A DNA stretch of 64,000 nt, from the NCBI RefSeq assembly GCF_001441535.1, contig NZ_LMAU01000004.1, positions 186,001 to 250,000 on the forward strand, written 5' to 3'. Under the pieces are notes generated by a model. It saw nothing but the letters and a program-made list of their open reading frames with translations, was not told the DNA's origin and searched no databases. The translations under genes were made by a program, and so were the position numbers. Positions 1 to 8,222 of the stretch are shown here, in pieces. This stretch comes from Tsuneonella troitsensis. Its GTDB lineage: Bacteria; Pseudomonadota; Alphaproteobacteria; Sphingomonadales; Sphingomonadaceae. Within the stretch, counting starts at the first letter, position 1; every line of letters starts with the position of its first letter.

Positions 1-164
1 CGGGCGCGGCGCACGGCGGCAGCCTTTTCGCGGGCGCGCTTCTCGCTCGGCTTCTCGTAGTGGCGGCGCAGCTTCATCTCGCGATAGACGCCTTCGCGCT
101 GCAGCTTCTTCTTGAGCGCGCGGAGGGCCTGGTCGACATTGTTATCGCGAACGATGATCTGCAT
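1..164 (-). CDS. rpsU: 30S ribosomal protein S21 (3' end beyond window)
   Basis: Small basic protein of the 30S subunit that takes part in translation initiation. The minus-strand reading begins [20 protein letters not shown] and continues into an R/K/A-rich tail, which is the S21 family pattern. About 54 codons are visible before the window edge, so the C-terminus and stop codon are missing. The start is the ATG at 162-164, preceded by AGGTG about a dozen bases upstream. It is divergent from crcB across about 200 bp. Confidence 0.93.
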   Translation of the reverse strand, partial: MQIIVRDNNVDQALRALKKKLQREGVYREMKLRRHYEKPSEKRAREKAAAVRRA

Positions 165-362
165 AAAAAGTCCAACACCTCACAGCAAAAAGCCCAGAGC
201 CCGCTACATTCGGCGGGATATCGCCCTTTGAAATCATACGAAAAAAGCGGCGCTTCCGTTCCCGGCAGGCACCGAACCGGGGCGCCCTTAACGCGGGTGA
301 TGCGATTCTGCAAGTGCGGGCGACACTTTGCATAGGCACGTCCAGCGGCTAGGGCGCGCGGC

Positions 363-767
363 ATGAGCCAACCCTCTCCCCTTGCCGCGAGCGCACTCGT
401 CTTTGCCGGAGGCGGAGCCGGCGCGGTCTTGCGCTATCAGGTCGGACGCGGGATGTCGCATGCCTTCGGCCCTGCCGCCATGTCCGGATTTCCCTGGGCG
501 ACCCTGGCCGTCAACGTGACCGGCAGCCTCGCGATGGGGGTGCTGGCGGGACGGCTGGCGAAGTTCGGCAGCGGCGGCGAGACCGCGCGCCTGCTGCTAG
601 GCGTGGGGTTGCTGGGCGGCTTCACGACGTTTTCCGCGTTCAGCCTCGAACTGATGCTGCTGATCGAGCGAGGCCAGGCGGGCACAGCCCTGTCCTATGC
701 CGCGATTTCGGTGCTCGCGGGCCTCACCGGCCTCTATATCGGCCTTATCGCGATGAGGCTGGCATGA
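363..767 (+). CDS. crcB: Fluoride channel CrcB/Fluc
   Basis: Small four-helix membrane protein that exports fluoride as a dual-topology dimer. The 134-residue length is typical. Visible hallmarks are an NVTGS segment near residue 50 and GGFTTFSAFSLE near residues 83-94, the region of the family's conserved pore-lining residues. The stop overlaps the next gene's start as ATGA, so it is probably translated with the pseudouridine synthase downstream. No fluoride riboswitch could be recognised in the upstream 198 bp. Confidence 0.93.
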   Translation: MSQPSPLAASALVFAGGGAGAVLRYQVGRGMSHAFGPAAMSGFPWATLAVNVTGSLAMGVLAGRLAKFGSGGETARLLLGVGLLGGFTTFSAFSLELMLLIERGQAGTALSYAAISVLAGLTGLYIGLIAMRLA

Positions 768-1945
768 CCGCGCCCGAGACCACTCCTGCAACCGCAAACG
801 TCCGCCAGTTCACTGTCGGAGAAGACGACGACGGTGTGCGGCTGGATCGCTGGTTCAAGCGGCATCTCCCGCAAGTCGGCTTCGCGACGGTCAGCCGCTG
901 GGCCCGCACCGGGCAGATCCGCGTGGACGGCAAGCGCGCCAAACCCGAAGACCGCCTGGCCACCGGGCAGGTCCTGCGCGTACCGCCGGGCGGAGAACTG
1001 CCCAAGTCCAAGGCGGCGCCCAAGACCCGCGAACTGTCCGAAGAGGAAATGGCCACCGCCGAATCGATGGTCATCGTCCAGACCCCCGCGGCGATCGTGC
1101 TCAACAAGCCGCCGGGCCTCGCGACCCAGGGCGGCACCAAGACGACCAGCCACGTCGACGGCCTGCTCGACGCCTACATGAAGGAAGGCGATCCGCGCCC
1201 GCGGCTCGTCCATCGTCTCGACAAGGACACCTCGGGCGTCCTGCTCGTCGCCCGGACACCCGGCAGCGCGGCATTCTTTTCCCGGCGGTTCTCGGGCCGC
1301 AGCGCGAAGAAGGTCTACTGGGCGCTCGTCGCGGGGGTCCCCGACGTCAATCACGGCATGATCGAGGCGGCGCTTGCCAAGCAGCCCGGCACCGGCGGCG
1401 AGAAGATGCACGTCGACGAGGAGAACGGCCAGCCCGCGAAGACCCGCTACCGCGTGGTCGATCGCGCGGGCAACCGCGCCGCCTGGGTGGAACTCGAGCC
1501 GCTGACCGGCCGCACGCACCAGCTTCGCGCCCACATGGCCGCGATCGGCCACCCCATCGTCGGCGACGGCAAGTACGGCGGGCAGGAGGCGTTCCTGACC
1601 GGTAGCGTCAGCCGCAAGATGCACCTCCACGCGCGCCGCCTGATCATCGACCACCCGAACGGCCAGAAGCTCGACGTGACCGCCGACCTGCCCGATCATT
1701 TCGCGGCCACGATGATCCAGCTCGGCTTCGACGTGAACCTCAGCGACGCCTCCCCCACCGAGGGCCCGCCGCCCCCGACGCGCGAGGCTAAGAAGCAGGC
1801 CGCCCGCCAGCACGCCAAGCAGGTCCGCAAGAGCAAACCGACCCGTCGCGGGCGCGCCGACGCCAACACCCCGCCGAAGAAGAAGCCGTCCGGCAAGCGC
1901 GGCGCCAAACCCGGCACCCCTCCCCCGGGCGGGGCCAAGCGCTGA
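764..1945 (+). CDS. RluC/RluD-family 23S rRNA pseudouridine synthase
   Basis: Isomerises uridines in large-subunit rRNA. An N-terminal S4-like RNA-binding segment (about residues 20-75) precedes the RluA-type catalytic domain, whose motif HRLDKDTSG near residue 150 carries the catalytic aspartate. The TGRTHQLRAH motif follows. The last roughly 70 residues are a Pro/Lys/Arg-rich, low-complexity tail not needed by the core fold. The start overlaps crcB by 4 bp, and its stop shares one base with the next start (TGATG). The exact target uridines (RluC-like or RluD-like) cannot be decided from the sequence alone. Confidence 0.9.
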   Translation: MTAPETTPATANVRQFTVGEDDDGVRLDRWFKRHLPQVGFATVSRWARTGQIRVDGKRAKPEDRLATGQVLRVPPGGELPKSKAAPKTRELSEEEMATAESMVIVQTPAAIVLNKPPGLATQGGTKTTSHVDGLLDAYMKEGDPRPRLVHRLDKDTSGVLLVARTPGSAAFFSRRFSGRSAKKVYWALVAGVPDVNHGMIEAALAKQPGTGGEKMHVDEENGQPAKTRYRVVDRAGNRAAWVELEPLTGRTHQLRAHMAAIGHPIVGDGKYGGQEAFLTGSVSRKMHLHARRLIIDHPNGQKLDVTADLPDHFAATMIQLGFDVNLSDASPTEGPPPPTREAKKQAARQHAKQVRKSKPTRRGRADANTPPKKKPSGKRGAKPGTPPPGGAKR

Positions 1946-2556
1946 TGCATCCCAACCCGCTGTTCCGCAGCGAGGACCGCGCCCTGCTGGAGGCGCTGAT
2001 CGACGAGATCGGCTTCGGCATGGTTTTTCTGACCACGCCCGACGGTCCGCGCGTGGCGCACACACCGCTGCTCTCGACCGGAGACGGCGCGATCCAGTTC
2101 CACCTCGCGCGCGGTAACGGCATCACCAAGCGGCTCGAAGGCGAGACTGCGCTGATAGTGGTCAACGGACCCGATGCCTACGTTTCGCCCAAGTGGTACG
2201 CCGACCGGGCGACGGTCCCGACATGGGACTACGTCGCGCTCGAACTCGAAGGTCGGGTGCGCAAGATGGACGGCGAGGGCCTCGACGCCCTGCTCTACGC
2301 GCTGATCGACAAGCAGGAAGATCGGCTGGCCGAGGCGACCGGCGGCGACCGCTGGCGCTCGGAAGAAACCCCGCCCGACCTGTGGCGAAAGCTACATGGC
2401 GGCATCGTGGGTTTCGAGATGGAAGTGCTCGCCTGGCGGCCGACCATCAAGCTGTCGCAAAAGAAGTCGCCGACCGAACGCGAGACGATCGCGACCGGGC
2501 ACGAAGCGGCAGGTGCCCCTGCGCTGGCCCACCTCATGCGGACGCTGGTGTCGTGA
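1945..2556 (+). CDS. PaiB-type FMN-binding regulator-like protein
   Basis: 203-residue protein of the PaiB/FMN-binding negative transcriptional regulator family, a split-barrel flavin-binding fold. Recognisable segments include an N-terminal MHPNPLFRSEDRALL helix, AHTPLL in the first strands, ARGNGITKRL, and the C-terminal GFEMEV...RPTIKLSQKKS block that family members end with. The physiological role of these proteins outside Bacillus is unclear. The gene lies in a tightly coupled run with an RNA-modification gene upstream and a phosphatase downstream. Confidence 0.85.
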   Translation: MHPNPLFRSEDRALLEALIDEIGFGMVFLTTPDGPRVAHTPLLSTGDGAIQFHLARGNGITKRLEGETALIVVNGPDAYVSPKWYADRATVPTWDYVALELEGRVRKMDGEGLDALLYALIDKQEDRLAEATGGDRWRSEETPPDLWRKLHGGIVGFEMEVLAWRPTIKLSQKKSPTERETIATGHEAAGAPALAHLMRTLVS

Positions 2557-3203
2557 AGCTGGCGGTGTTCGATTGCGACGGAACGCTGGTCGACGGACAG
2601 GCGGCGGTGTGCGAGGCGATGGAACTGGCGTTCGCCAGTGCCGGGCTCCCCGCCCCCGCACGACACGATGTGCGCCGGATCGTCGGCCTCAGCCTGCCGC
2701 AGGCGGTGCGCCATCTCGCGCCCGACGCCCCGCCCGAGCGGCAGGTCGCCGCCGTCGAAGGATACAAGGCCGCCTTCCGCGCCTCGCGCGAGGAAGGCCG
2801 GCTCGAAGAACCGCTGTTCGAAGGGATGGACGCCCTCCTCCGCACCCTTGCCGCCGACGGGTGGACGCTGGCGGTCGCGACGGGCAAGTCCGACCGAGGC
2901 CTTGCCGCATGCCTTGCCGGACACGGTATCGCAGACCTGTTCGTATCCCTGCAGACCGCCGACCGGCATCCCTCCAAGCCGCATCCCGCCATGCTCGAGG
3001 CGGCGCTTGCCGAGGCCGGCGCCGCCACGCACCAGGCCGTGATGATCGGCGACACGACGTTCGACATCGCCATGGCGCGCGCCGCCGGGGTTCGCGCGAT
3101 CGGCGTCGAATGGGGCTATCACACCGCCGCCGAACTGCTCGCCGAAGGGGCCGAGGCGGTTGCGGGCGACACGATCCGGCTGAAGGAACTTCTCGATGGC
3201 TAG
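2553..3203 (+). CDS. HAD-superfamily phosphatase, phosphoglycolate phosphatase-like
   Basis: Haloacid dehalogenase-type hydrolase of 216 residues. Motif I is FDCDGTLVD at residues 6-14, with nucleophile Asp7 and acid/base Asp9. Motif II is the TGKS segment, motif III the Lys in SKPHPAML, and motif IV MIGDTTFDIAMA. An alpha-helical cap sits between motifs I and II, as in Gph/PGP phosphatases. The GTG start at 2553 overlaps the preceding stop, and the DCDGT position leaves no room for a longer N-terminus. Substrate is inferred only; other small phosphoesters are possible. Confidence 0.88.
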   Translation: MKLAVFDCDGTLVDGQAAVCEAMELAFASAGLPAPARHDVRRIVGLSLPQAVRHLAPDAPPERQVAAVEGYKAAFRASREEGRLEEPLFEGMDALLRTLAADGWTLAVATGKSDRGLAACLAGHGIADLFVSLQTADRHPSKPHPAMLEAALAEAGAATHQAVMIGDTTFDIAMARAAGVRAIGVEWGYHTAAELLAEGAEAVAGDTIRLKELLDG

Positions 3204-3432
3204 CCGCCCACCCGAACACGTCCCGCCGACCGCGCAGGAGCGCAACCGCTTTGTGGTGATCAACGTCATCCGGCTGAGCGGCGCGGCGCTGATCCTGATC
3301 GGCATCCTGATCGTCAACGGCGCGATCGATTTGCCCAGGGTCGTCGGCTACGTGTTCATTCCGTTGGGGCTGGTAGAGGTCTTCCTGATGCCGCTGGTCC
3401 TCGCGCGCAAATGGCGGACCCCGCCCGCATGA
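3196..3432 (+). CDS. Small two-helix membrane protein
   Basis: 78-residue protein with a polar N-terminus and two hydrophobic stretches (about residues 22-42 and 48-68), ending in a basic tail. It starts 8 bp inside the HAD gene and its stop overlaps the start of the ATP12 gene as ATGA, so it is embedded in the operon and very likely translated. I do not recognise a family with a known function; small proteins of this kind beside ATP12 genes are seen in sphingomonads. It might affect F1Fo assembly through its neighbour, but that is only contextual. Confidence 0.75.
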   Translation: MASRPPEHVPPTAQERNRFVVINVIRLSGAALILIGILIVNGAIDLPRVVGYVFIPLGLVEVFLMPLVLARKWRTPPA

Positions 3433-4130
3433 AGCGGTTCTGGAAGGACGTCGCGGTAGAGGATCTGGGCAGCGGGTGGCGCGTGCTGCTCGACGGCCGA
3501 CCGATCCGCACGCAAGTCGGCGGCGCGCCGCAAGTCGTGCCCACACGTGCGCTGGCGGAACTGCTCGCGGAAGAATGGGCGGCGCAGGGCGAAGAGATCG
3601 AAGCGGGCGCGTTCCAGTGCCGCGACATGGCGGACTACGCGATCGACAAGGTCGCCGATGCTCCCAATGACACGGTCGACAAGCTGCTGCGCTTCGCCGA
3701 GACCGACACGCTGTGCTATCGCGCCGACCCGGACGAGCCGCTTTGGAAACGCCAGCAATCGGTGTGGGAGCCGATCGTGACCGCGTTCGAGGCGCGCGAA
3801 GGCGTGCGGCTGGAGCGGGTCAGCGGCATCGTCCACCGGCAGCAACCCGAAGCGACGCTGGCCGCGCTGCGCACCCGGCTCGAAGCGCTCGATCCCTTCA
3901 CCCTCGCCGCCCTGGAAGCGATGACCTCGCTCAGCACTTCGCTGTGCGTCGGCCTCTCTGCTCTCGATCCGGCCTCCGATGCCGAAGCGTTGTGGGCCGC
4001 CGCCGAACTTGAAGAAGCATGGCAGGTCGAGCTCTGGGGAAGCGATGCGCTTGCGGAAGCAAGGCGTCAGAAGCGCCGGGCCGATTTCATGCTGGCGGTG
4101 CAATTCGCGAGGTCGATCGCAGACACTTAG
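3429..4130 (+). CDS. ATP12-family F1-ATPase assembly chaperone
   Basis: Homologue of mitochondrial Atp12, which binds the F1 alpha subunit before alpha/beta assembly; the family occurs in alphaproteobacteria and eukaryotes. The N-terminal MKRFWKDVAVE, LLDGRPIRT and ALAELLAEEW blocks and the segment TDTLCYRADP are typical, as is the length of 233 residues. The chosen ATG at 3429 overlaps the upstream stop as ATGA; an in-frame start 18 bp earlier is possible but would overlap more. It closes the coupled run that began at crcB. Confidence 0.9.
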   Translation: MKRFWKDVAVEDLGSGWRVLLDGRPIRTQVGGAPQVVPTRALAELLAEEWAAQGEEIEAGAFQCRDMADYAIDKVADAPNDTVDKLLRFAETDTLCYRADPDEPLWKRQQSVWEPIVTAFEAREGVRLERVSGIVHRQQPEATLAALRTRLEALDPFTLAALEAMTSLSTSLCVGLSALDPASDAEALWAAAELEEAWQVELWGSDALAEARRQKRRADFMLAVQFARSIADT

Positions 4131-4204
4131 TCACTCTGCATGCCGCCGGTTTCGCGTCCCAGCACGACGCGAACACATGGCGGCGCTAGTTCATTTCCAT
4201 CGTT

Positions 4205-4261
4205 ATCGAAATGTGATTGACCGACCCGCAACCGGGCGTCATTTCTAGACTCATCGAAGTG
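4205..4261 (+). promoter_or_regulatory. Candidate ArsR operator region with repeated ATCGAA(A/G)TG
   Basis: The 143-bp leader of the ars operon has two copies of the 9-mer ATCGAA(A/G)TG, at 4205-4213 and 4253-4261, the second just before the arsR start. Autoregulation by ArsR from this region is expected for the family. The exact operator is a guess from repeat pattern only. Confidence 0.3.
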
Positions 4262-4273
4262 AGGTGAGTCGAA

Positions 4274-4615
4274 ATGGAACCGGCATCCGTGATCGAAGCG
4301 CTCGGCGCGTTGGCTCAGGAGCATCGGCTGGCCGTTTTCCGGCAACTGGTGCAAGCAGGCGATCGCGGCATGCCGGCGGGTGCCATTGCAACTGCTCTGG
4401 ATATCCCGAACAGCTCGCTTTCCTTTCACCTCACCCAGTTGCGCAACGCCGGCCTGATCGAGCAGGAGCGGCAGCACCGTTCGCTGATCTATCGCGCCAA
4501 CTATCCGGCGATGAATGCGCTGCTGGGTTACCTCACAGAGAACTGTTGCGCGGGAAGCGGCTGCGAAGCCGAAAGCGCGTGCGAAATCACCGTTATCGAA
4601 GGGAAGTCGGCATGA
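4274..4615 (+). CDS. arsR: ArsR-family arsenical-responsive repressor
   Basis: Winged-helix metalloregulator that should repress this ars operon until trivalent arsenic binds. The HTH recognition region is around residues 35-60 (AIATALDIPNSSLSFHLTQL). The usual alpha-3 ELCVCDL metal motif of plasmid R773 ArsR is absent. Instead the C-terminus carries Cys91-Cys92, Cys97 and Cys103, a layout close to the C-terminal As(III) site known from Acidithiobacillus ArsR (a CC pair plus a nearby Cys). The stop overlaps arsI as ATGA. Confidence 0.92.
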   Translation: MEPASVIEALGALAQEHRLAVFRQLVQAGDRGMPAGAIATALDIPNSSLSFHLTQLRNAGLIEQERQHRSLIYRANYPAMNALLGYLTENCCAGSGCEAESACEITVIEGKSA

Positions 4616-5061
4616 AGCGTCTGCATGTGCATGTGGGAGTGAGTGATCTCCACCAGTCGATCGGATTCTACTCCACGCTGTTCGCGGCAGAGCCGTCTGT
4701 CGTGAAAGACGATTACGCCAAGTGGATGCTGGACGATCCGCGGGTCAACTTCGCAATTTCCTCGGGCAACCACGCCCGCAAGGGGATCGAGCATCTCGGC
4801 ATTCAGGCGGAAAGCCCGGACGAACTGTCGGAGGTCTATGGCCGGCTCAAGGCTGCCGACCGCCCGGTACTCGATGAAGGGACCACCACCTGCTGCTACG
4901 CCAAGTCGGAAAAAAGCTGGATCGCCGATCCGGACGGCGTGGTCTGGGAAGCATTCCACACGAATGGCGAAGCGACCGTTTACGGCGATAGCCCCGCGCT
5001 CGATACGCTGGCGGGCGCACCGGAAGCCGCGAAGTGCTGTGCCCCGTCGGGTGTCGCTTGA
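4612..5061 (+). CDS. arsI: ArsI-type C-As lyase (VOC-fold dioxygenase)
   Basis: Fe(II)-dependent extradiol-type enzyme that cleaves the carbon-arsenic bond of trivalent organoarsenicals such as methylarsenite, releasing As(III). The hallmark vicinal cysteine pair is present in TTTCCYAKSEK (Cys94-Cys95). Likely metal ligands of the VOC fold are His5 (or His7), His61 and Glu113. An extra CC pair sits near the C-terminus (residues about 142-143). The 149-residue length fits ArsI/CadI. Start ATG 4612 overlaps the arsR stop. The CadI label is an older name for similar proteins. Confidence 0.9.
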   Translation: MKRLHVHVGVSDLHQSIGFYSTLFAAEPSVVKDDYAKWMLDDPRVNFAISSGNHARKGIEHLGIQAESPDELSEVYGRLKAADRPVLDEGTTTCCYAKSEKSWIADPDGVVWEAFHTNGEATVYGDSPALDTLAGAPEAAKCCAPSGVA

Positions 5062-5561
5062 GCGAGCCGCCTAACGTCCTGGTCCTGTGCACCGGCAATT
5101 CGGCACGCAGCATACTGGGCGAAGTGTTGTTCAACCGACTGGGTAAAGGCCGGGTGCGCGCGTTCAGCGCTGGCAGCAAACCGGCGGGCGCGGTCAATCC
5201 CGGCGCTCTTCGGCTTCTGAGGCGCGAGGGGATAGATGCATCCGGCCTCCGCTCCAAAAGCTGGAATGAGTTTGCCGCGCCCCACGCACCGCGCATTGAC
5301 ATCGTCGTCACCGTCTGTGGCAGCGCAGCAGGTGAGGCATGCCCCGCATTCCCCGGCAAAGCCGTTCGAACGCACTGGGGGTTAGCCGACCCGGCCGGGG
5401 TAGCGGGTGGCGAAGCGGCAGAGGACGCGGCGTTTCAGCGCACCTGGACCCTGTTGCGCCAGCGCGTCGAGGCGTTCCTCGCGCTCCCCTTCGAAACCAT
5501 GGCGGACGATGAATTGGAGCGGGAGTTGCACGAGATCGGCCAGATGGAAGGCGCGGCATGA
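5058..5561 (+). CDS. arsC: Arsenate reductase, low-MW phosphatase type
   Basis: Reduces As(V) to As(III). The protein begins with the P-loop VLCTGNSARS, giving the CX5R nucleophile Cys11 and Arg17. Two further cysteines, Cys87 and Cys95 (VTVCGSAAGEAC), resemble the cysteine relay of thioredoxin-coupled ArsC, and HWGLADPAG carries the acidic loop. The TTG start at 5058 overlaps the arsI stop and places the P-loop where the family has it. A GTG at 5034 would add eight residues and is the alternative. The stop overlaps aqpS as ATGA. Confidence 0.9.
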   Translation: MSEPPNVLVLCTGNSARSILGEVLFNRLGKGRVRAFSAGSKPAGAVNPGALRLLRREGIDASGLRSKSWNEFAAPHAPRIDIVVTVCGSAAGEACPAFPGKAVRTHWGLADPAGVAGGEAAEDAAFQRTWTLLRQRVEAFLALPFETMADDELERELHEIGQMEGAA

Positions 5562-6238
5562 CCACCTCTCCGCCCCTGGCGCGACGCCTGGTGGCAGAAG
5601 GCCTCGGCTCGTTCCTTCTCTTCGCCTGCGTCATCGGTTCGGGCATCATGGCGACGAACCTGTCGCAAGGTAACGATGCGATCGCGCTGCTCGGCAATAC
5701 GCTGGCAACCGGAGCGATATTGTTCGTGCTGATCACCGTGCTCGGGCCGATTTCCGGCGCGCACATGAACCCGGCGGTGACCATCGTGGTCGCTTCGCGC
5801 GGCGAGCTGAACTGGCGGGACGCATCCGGTTATATCGGTGCGCAATTCGCTTTCGGAATTTTGGGAGCCTGGGCCGCGCACCTGATGTTCGATCTCCCCA
5901 CGCTACAACTCTCGGTCAAGGCGCGAACGGGCCTCGGCCAATGGGTGGGAGAGGGAATCGCGACTTTCGGCTTGATCCTGACCATTCTGGGCACCGTTCG
6001 CGATCGAACAGGATCGGTGGCCGCCGCCGTCGCGCTCTACATCACTGCAGCATACTGGTTCACGAGTTCCACAAGCTTCGCAAACCCCGCGATCACGGTG
6101 GCAAGAAGCCTTACCAACAGCTTTGCCGGCATCGCCCCTCACAACGCTCCGGCTTTCATTGCCGCTCAGTTGATGGGAGCAGCCGTCGCGGCGATCCTGG
6201 CTTCCTGGCTATTTCAAAAAGCTGAGACTGCGAGCTAG
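5558..6238 (+). CDS. aqpS: MIP-family aquaglyceroporin, arsenic-associated (AqpS-like)
   Basis: Six-helix channel of the aquaporin family with both half-helix boxes visible: HMNPAVT in the first half and FANPAIT in the second. In Sinorhizobium meliloti AqpS replaces an ArsB/Acr3 pump and lets As(III) made by ArsC leave the cell down its gradient. Its place as the last gene after arsR-arsI-arsC supports the same role here. There is no arsB, acr3 or arsJ in the window. 226 residues, normal for the family. Confidence 0.87.
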   Translation: MTTSPPLARRLVAEGLGSFLLFACVIGSGIMATNLSQGNDAIALLGNTLATGAILFVLITVLGPISGAHMNPAVTIVVASRGELNWRDASGYIGAQFAFGILGAWAAHLMFDLPTLQLSVKARTGLGQWVGEGIATFGLILTILGTVRDRTGSVAAAVALYITAAYWFTSSTSFANPAITVARSLTNSFAGIAPHNAPAFIAAQLMGAAVAAILASWLFQKAETAS

Positions 6239-6268
6239 ATCGGCTCGCCCGCCCTTGAACCGCGGTCG

Positions 6269-6634
6269 CTAGTCGTCCGGCGCCGAACGTAGGTCCTCGA
6301 TGGCGCGCGCGGTGCGTTCCGCCGGGTCGGTGGCGATCGTCTCGAGAGTGGCCACGCGCTCCTGCAGCCTCGTGACCAGATTGCGCAGGCGCTCGTTCTC
6401 GTCGTCGATCGCCTTCAGCGTCTTGACCGGCTTGGCATCGGTATCGACGTAGAATTCCACGAAGCCGCAGGATCCGCACCTCTTGCACGTAAGCTCGGCG
6501 GACTTCGCGCCGATTCCCATCATGCTTTTCCAGAAGCCGGGCGCGCCATCCATCCATTTAATCCGTCCGCCGGTATCGGGCAGGAACAGGTACCCTTGCG
6601 TCATTCGTCCACGACACTTGGGGCAGTCGGTCAT
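6269..6634 (-). CDS. Zinc-ribbon protein with C-terminal coiled coil, unknown function
   Basis: 121-residue soluble protein. The N-terminus has CPKC (residues 4-7) and then CKRCGSC near residues 50-56, a split zinc-ribbon as in the small PF20097-like family. Residues about 75-110 (DENERLRNLVTRLQERV...) are a predicted short coiled coil. It ends convergently with aqpS and follows the Mla-type genes by 6 bp, so it may be the last gene of that unit. No specific function can be assigned. Confidence 0.7.
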   Translation of the reverse strand: MTDCPKCRGRMTQGYLFLPDTGGRIKWMDGAPGFWKSMMGIGAKSAELTCKRCGSCGFVEFYVDTDAKPVKTLKAIDDENERLRNLVTRLQERVATLETIATDPAERTARAIEDLRSAPDD

Positions 6635-6640
6635 CGGGAC

Positions 6641-7228
6641 CTAGCGCACCCAGTCGGCGACTTGCCCCGCCACATCGTTCGCCGCCTGGTTCAGCGCGGC
6701 GCCGACCGGCCCGGCTTCGGGCGTGACCACCGGAACGGTCGCCGAAAAGCGACGGGTCATGACCTGGGTGCCGTTGGTATCGCGCACCGCGTCGAACGTC
6801 ACCACCACGCTGGCGGTGCGCGCGTCGTAGCCGAAATCGATCAGGTTGCCGCGAAGCTGGTTCGTGGGCGTCAACGCCGGATCGTCATGGTCGATCACAA
6901 GTCGCCCGGTCCGGGCCCGGATCGTTTCGCCCAGCAGCTTGCGGAACAGGCGCGTGGGCTTGTCGACCCAGACCGCATCCTCGACATAGGCGACCTGCGT
7001 ATCGTCGATCTGCACCGGCACGCGGTTGACCGCGAGCTTGGCCGGCGCCTCTGGCTCGACCACCTGGATCGCCTGCGCAACGTCGCCATTGATCGCAGTG
7101 CCGGCCGCGACCGAGGAGGTCGGGGTGAGGCTGAGCAGGCTTTCGGGCGGCTTGGCGCCGAAACTGATGCAGCCGGCCAGCAGCAGGCTGGCGGCGGAGG
7201 CAAGGGCGATCCGGGTCGTGGTCATCAT
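6641..7228 (-). CDS. ABC transport auxiliary lipoprotein (PqiC/LptE-like)
   Basis: Outer-membrane-directed lipoprotein of the ABC_trans_aux family, usually found beside MCE transporters, where it links the MCE protein to the outer membrane. A signal sequence with lipobox LLAGC is followed by the mature domain with PVQIDDTQVAYVEDAVWVDKPTRLF, typical of the family. Start is uncertain: ATGs at 7237, 7228 and 7225 and a TTG at 7246 all precede the signal peptide; GAGG lies just before 7228/7225. Last membrane-transport gene of the mlaE-mlaF-mlaD unit. Confidence 0.85.
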   Translation of the reverse strand: MMTTTRIALASAASLLLAGCISFGAKPPESLLSLTPTSSVAAGTAINGDVAQAIQVVEPEAPAKLAVNRVPVQIDDTQVAYVEDAVWVDKPTRLFRKLLGETIRARTGRLVIDHDDPALTPTNQLRGNLIDFGYDARTASVVVTFDAVRDTNGTQVMTRRFSATVPVVTPEAGPVGAALNQAANDVAGQVADWVR

Positions 7229-7247
7229 ATGCCTCATTTCGGCCAAA

Positions 7248-8213
7248 TCACTTGGGCTTGTAGTCGGGCAGCTTCTGGCCGCCGATCAGGCCGCCCGCGC
7301 CCTGCGTTTCTATCTTTTCGGTGACCGAGCGCAGCGAACGGCTGGTCTCGCGCAGGTCGCGCAGGGTCGCTTCGGCGGCGGGCAGCGTGCTTTCGCTGAG
7401 CTGGCGGGCGGCGGGACGCGCGTCGTCGAGCGTGGCCGAGAGCGACTTGGCCGCCGACTCCGCCGAATTGAGCGTCTCGCGCATCTGCGCGGCGAGGTTC
7501 TGGCCTTCCTGATTGAGTAGGCGGTCGGTCGATGCGGTCACTTTTTCGAACTGGTCGAGCGCCTCGCTCGCCTCGCGCAGGGTCACCTGAAGCTCGGCCA
7601 TCGTGCGTTCCACCTGCGGGGTCGCCTGCGCCAGATCGCCGGTCATCCGCTCCGAATTGGCGAGGATGCCGCGCAGCGAGGCCTGGTTCTCGTCCGACAG
7701 CGTTAGCGTCAGCCGCTCGGTCAGCGTGGCCAGCCGTTCGAGCAGCAGCGGCGCATTGGCGAGCAGTTCGCCGAGGCCGCCGGGCTTGGTCGGGATCACC
7801 GGCACGCCTTCGGGACAAGCGGTCTTGCCGATGCCCTCGCCGTTGCAGGTGATCGGCGGCGCACCGCGACGCGCGCCTTCGAGCAGGATAGTCGAGACCC
7901 CGGTGAACGAGCCCTGGATGGTGGCGGTGGTGCCGACGAGGATCGGCGTGCCCTCGTCCACCTTGACCCGCACGCGCACGAACTCGGGATCCTTGGCCCA
8001 GAGCTGGATTTCGCTCACTTGGCCCGACGGGACGCCCGCGAAGCTGACTTCGGACCCCTTGGCAAGACCCGAGACGGACTGCTTGAAGAATATGTCGTAT
8101 TCGTTCTGCGCGCCCTTGTTCAGGCCCACGAGCCACACGATCGCGAGCGCGATCGCAACGAGCAGGGCCAACGTGACGGCACCCACCCAGACATGATTGG
8201 CTCTGGTTTCCAT
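7248..8213 (-). CDS. mlaD: MCE-domain protein, MlaD family
   Basis: Periplasmic lipid-binding subunit of an MCE transporter. One N-terminal transmembrane helix (about residues 8-30) anchors it; the MCE beta-barrel domain follows (residues about 38-115, with KGSEVSFAGVPSGQVSEI). The remaining 180 residues are helical, with many heptad-like stretches, and probably form the long needle or an interface with the lipoprotein. At 321 residues it is much longer than E. coli MlaD and closer to MCE proteins of the PqiB/Mam1C type. A 9-bp gap separates it from mlaF. Confidence 0.88.
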   Translation of the reverse strand: METRANHVWVGAVTLALLVAIALAIVWLVGLNKGAQNEYDIFFKQSVSGLAKGSEVSFAGVPSGQVSEIQLWAKDPEFVRVRVKVDEGTPILVGTTATIQGSFTGVSTILLEGARRGAPPITCNGEGIGKTACPEGVPVIPTKPGGLGELLANAPLLLERLATLTERLTLTLSDENQASLRGILANSERMTGDLAQATPQVERTMAELQVTLREASEALDQFEKVTASTDRLLNQEGQNLAAQMRETLNSAESAAKSLSATLDDARPAARQLSESTLPAAEATLRDLRETSRSLRSVTEKIETQGAGGLIGGQKLPDYKPK

Positions 8214-8222
8214 GTGCCCGCC

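Noticed and set aside
165-362. Fluoride riboswitch upstream of crcB
   Set aside because: The leader does not show a pseudoknot pattern I could recognise and crcB starts only after a short leader.
734-2065. 443-codon minus-strand frame opposite the pseudouridine synthase
   Set aside because: Gly/Ala/Arg-rich antisense frame over a well-supported gene.
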